From Brachionus plicatilis (Eukaryota > Rotifera > Eurotatoria > Ploima > Brachionidae), in the NCBI GenBank assembly GCA_010279815.1, contig QEOQ01000041.1, positions 967,784 through 1,031,783 on the forward strand: DNA of 64,000 nucleotides, written 5' to 3'. The notes below the pieces were generated by a model. The model was not told the origin of the DNA. It saw only the letters and a program-made list of their open reading frames with translations, and made no database searches. Below are positions 62,201 to 64,000 of this stretch, one piece after another. Both the position numbers and the translations under genes were made by a program. Positions within the stretch are counted from its first letter, which is position 1; each line of letters starts with the position of its first letter.

Positions 62201-63195
62201 GTTAAATTTATAAGTTTATTGTATGAAAAATAGGTATTGAAAAACCAAAATGAATTGATGAAACCATAGACAAAGTAAATAAAATAATGACCAAAAATTT
62301 CACGACCCAGACACTCATTTTAAACTTAAAATTCCATTAAGCTTTCTCAAGCGTTAAGACCAAATCTTGTTTTGGTTTATCCATTCCATAGCAGTAAAAA
62401 TTACCCTAAAAAAATTGAAAGAAGGATGGTTTTCATGTTGGCTTTGACTTTTTAAACAGAAATATTTTTGGCTTATATTTATTTGAATAGAAAAAACTAT
62501 TGTGAGCTAATTAAAAAATTTCACAAATCACAAATCTTTATAGCCAGCTTTCACAATCTGTTAATGTTTTAGGAAATACTCATTGTTTCAATTAATAGAT
62601 ATGTTATTGTTTTATAATTATTATTTTTTATTAGTTTAAACATTAAAGGCTAAAGTAAAAAAAAAAATATTTAGTTAATGACTTCAACAAAAGATATCTT
62701 TGAAATGTTAGAGTACATTTTTACCTTAATACCATGGTGAGCTTAATCAAATTGAAATATATTGAGAGAACCTAAATGGTTTTTAAAAATATTATGAAAA
62801 TAACGCTAATCAAAAATGTGTTTTAGATCTAAAAGCAATATATGACTTAAAAAATTCGAATTTAATTGACAGGATACTTGTTAAAATTTTTTAAAATTTC
62901 TAAATTTTTAAATTTATGTAAAAATTCTCAAACTTGTTTAAACTTTTAAAAATAATTATTTTGAATGAAACACAAAAACATCATTTTGTTTGTCAACATC
63001 AAAAAATTTAATTTCACAAAATCTGCTCGTTTTATAAGAAAATTCAATTTCCTGCATTTTTAACCAATAACTTAATTTTTGAACTGATATTTGTATGAGA
63101 TCATTAAAGAATTTTGAAAAAATCTCAAAAAAAAATTTTTTTTTAAATATTTAATGACGTAAACAATTAAACTGAGTAAAACTGACATGAATATG
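59287..63195. other. Gene-poor A/T-rich tract
   Basis: No coding frame of note. Half-motifs only: TGGTTCTAGTGTCAG near 59976 resembles one end of the piggyBac-like MITEs, and GGTCACATATTTTGGGACCAG near 61884 resembles words of the 37357 element. Otherwise nothing recognised. Confidence 0.45.
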
Positions 63196-63807
63196 TGGGA
63201 TCATGTTCAGAATGTGATCAAAAATTGATCACCAAATTTTTTTTTGATCACATAAAATTTTTTTGATCACCTGAAATTTTTTTTGTTGAAATCAAAAATT
63301 TTTTTCATTCTAGAAATTTCAAAATTTTAAAATTATGTTAATATTGAATGAAATAAAAAAAAACAAAAAAAAATTGCAAATCACCATAAAACTAGAAGTT
63401 TTTGAAATATATATTAAGATTTAAAAACTGTAAAATAAAAGGCAGTTTTTACAAAGGAATTGCTATGGTCCCATTGGAATCGTCCGATGCAGCTAAATTA
63501 GCTGCAAAAAAAGCAAACAGTCAAATCCGGTAGAATGAAGCATTTGGGGTGAATTTATGAAAAATGAAAAGGGTTTTAAATTTCACATGTCAAAAAAACA
63601 CAAAGAATAATTTAGACTTTGTTTTGTTTTATTTTGAAAATTGAGACTTAAATTTTTTTTTGTAAAATTGGTAATAAAGTTTAATGTATTTTAAAAAATT
63701 TCTTGATCACCAAAAAAAATTTATTTTTATTTTTTCATAAATTAGAGGCTTTTTTGATCACGAAATTTGTGATCAGTGATCACTGATCACATTCTGGACA
63801 TGACCCA
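63196..63807. mobile_element. 612-bp element with TGATCA-rich ends and ATATG target duplication
   Basis: The ends TGGGATCATGTTCAGAATG and (inverted) TGGGTCATGTCCAGAATG run into TGATCA repeats. ATATG flanks both ends (63191-63195, 63808-63812). The interior has a short G/C-richer patch (63465-63600) reading SIWGEFMKNEKGFKFHMSKK, possibly a remnant of a zinc-finger-type transposon protein, but unassigned. Confidence 0.65.
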
Positions 63808-63812
63808 ATATG

Positions 63813-64000
63813 TGAGTTAAGAAGAAGAATCCGTAAAAACAAAAAAATGTTTCAAGACAAAACACAGTTTTCAAATTAAATATTCAAAATTTGAAAGCCA
63901 CAATTGGGAGCGATGACCACCTAGGCAGTGACATTCTAAAATCTTTAAATTCCTATATACTAATTTTTAAATTCTAAGTTTATTTTTTTATTTAGTATTG
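63813..64000. other. Window edge, nothing recognised
   Basis: A/T-rich sequence without a supported feature. Confidence 0.4.

Overview
This is a nuclear window from a small-genome invertebrate animal. It is extremely A+T-rich by eye, has spliceosomal introns (GT..TTTTAG style), and carries animal genes: Rap1, cyclin D, ribophorin II, mitochondrial ribosomal protein mL49, a VWA7-type protein and a tan-like C45 hydrolase. The base composition, compact genes and repeat load would fit a monogonont rotifer such as Brachionus, but that is a guess and nothing here proves the phylum.

Layout. 1-820: last four exons of a C45 (tan/acyltransferase-like) hydrolase. 1.1-2.8 kb: decayed LINE pieces flanking a piggyBac-like MITE. 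3.4-9.3 kb: mitochondrial isoleucyl-tRNA synthetase in four exons; its 2.9 kb third intron holds a LINE remnant split by a 1 kb foldback element. 9.3-17.9 kb: gene-poor, with one hAT transposon relic. 17.9-23.4 kb: AMDHD2, Rap1 and the SMC5/6 subunit NSE3, all on the plus strand. 27.5-30.8 kb: mL49 and seven-exon ribophorin II on the minus strand. 40.6-42.2 kb: a carotenoid oxygenase. 44.5-47.1 kb: a VWA7-like pseudogene split by a second piggyBac-like MITE. 50.6-52.3 kb: a secreted amidase on the minus strand. 58.4-59.3 kb: a D-type cyclin.

Between 25 and 54.7 kb the intergenic DNA is an accessory, repeat-built landscape. It holds six copies of one intron-containing elongator tRNA-Met(CAT) gene (five identical over 91 nt, one with a D-loop change), each attached to one of two dispersed repeat 'tails'. 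Two of the copies cap a near-perfect 0.9 kb palindrome. It also holds two identical dispersed 5S rRNA genes, a MULE-like element with a 9-bp target duplication, several foldback elements rich in TTACGTAA, and three short MITEs with TA target sites and CCGT ends.

The single-copy genes are ordinary housekeeping or metabolic functions (mitochondrial translation, amino-sugar catabolism, N-glycosylation, cell cycle, genome maintenance) with no evident operon logic. The most unusual content is the mobile-looking, intron-bearing tRNA-Met family. All exon boundaries were read by eye from reading frame, GT/AG sites and remembered family conservation; no database search was run.
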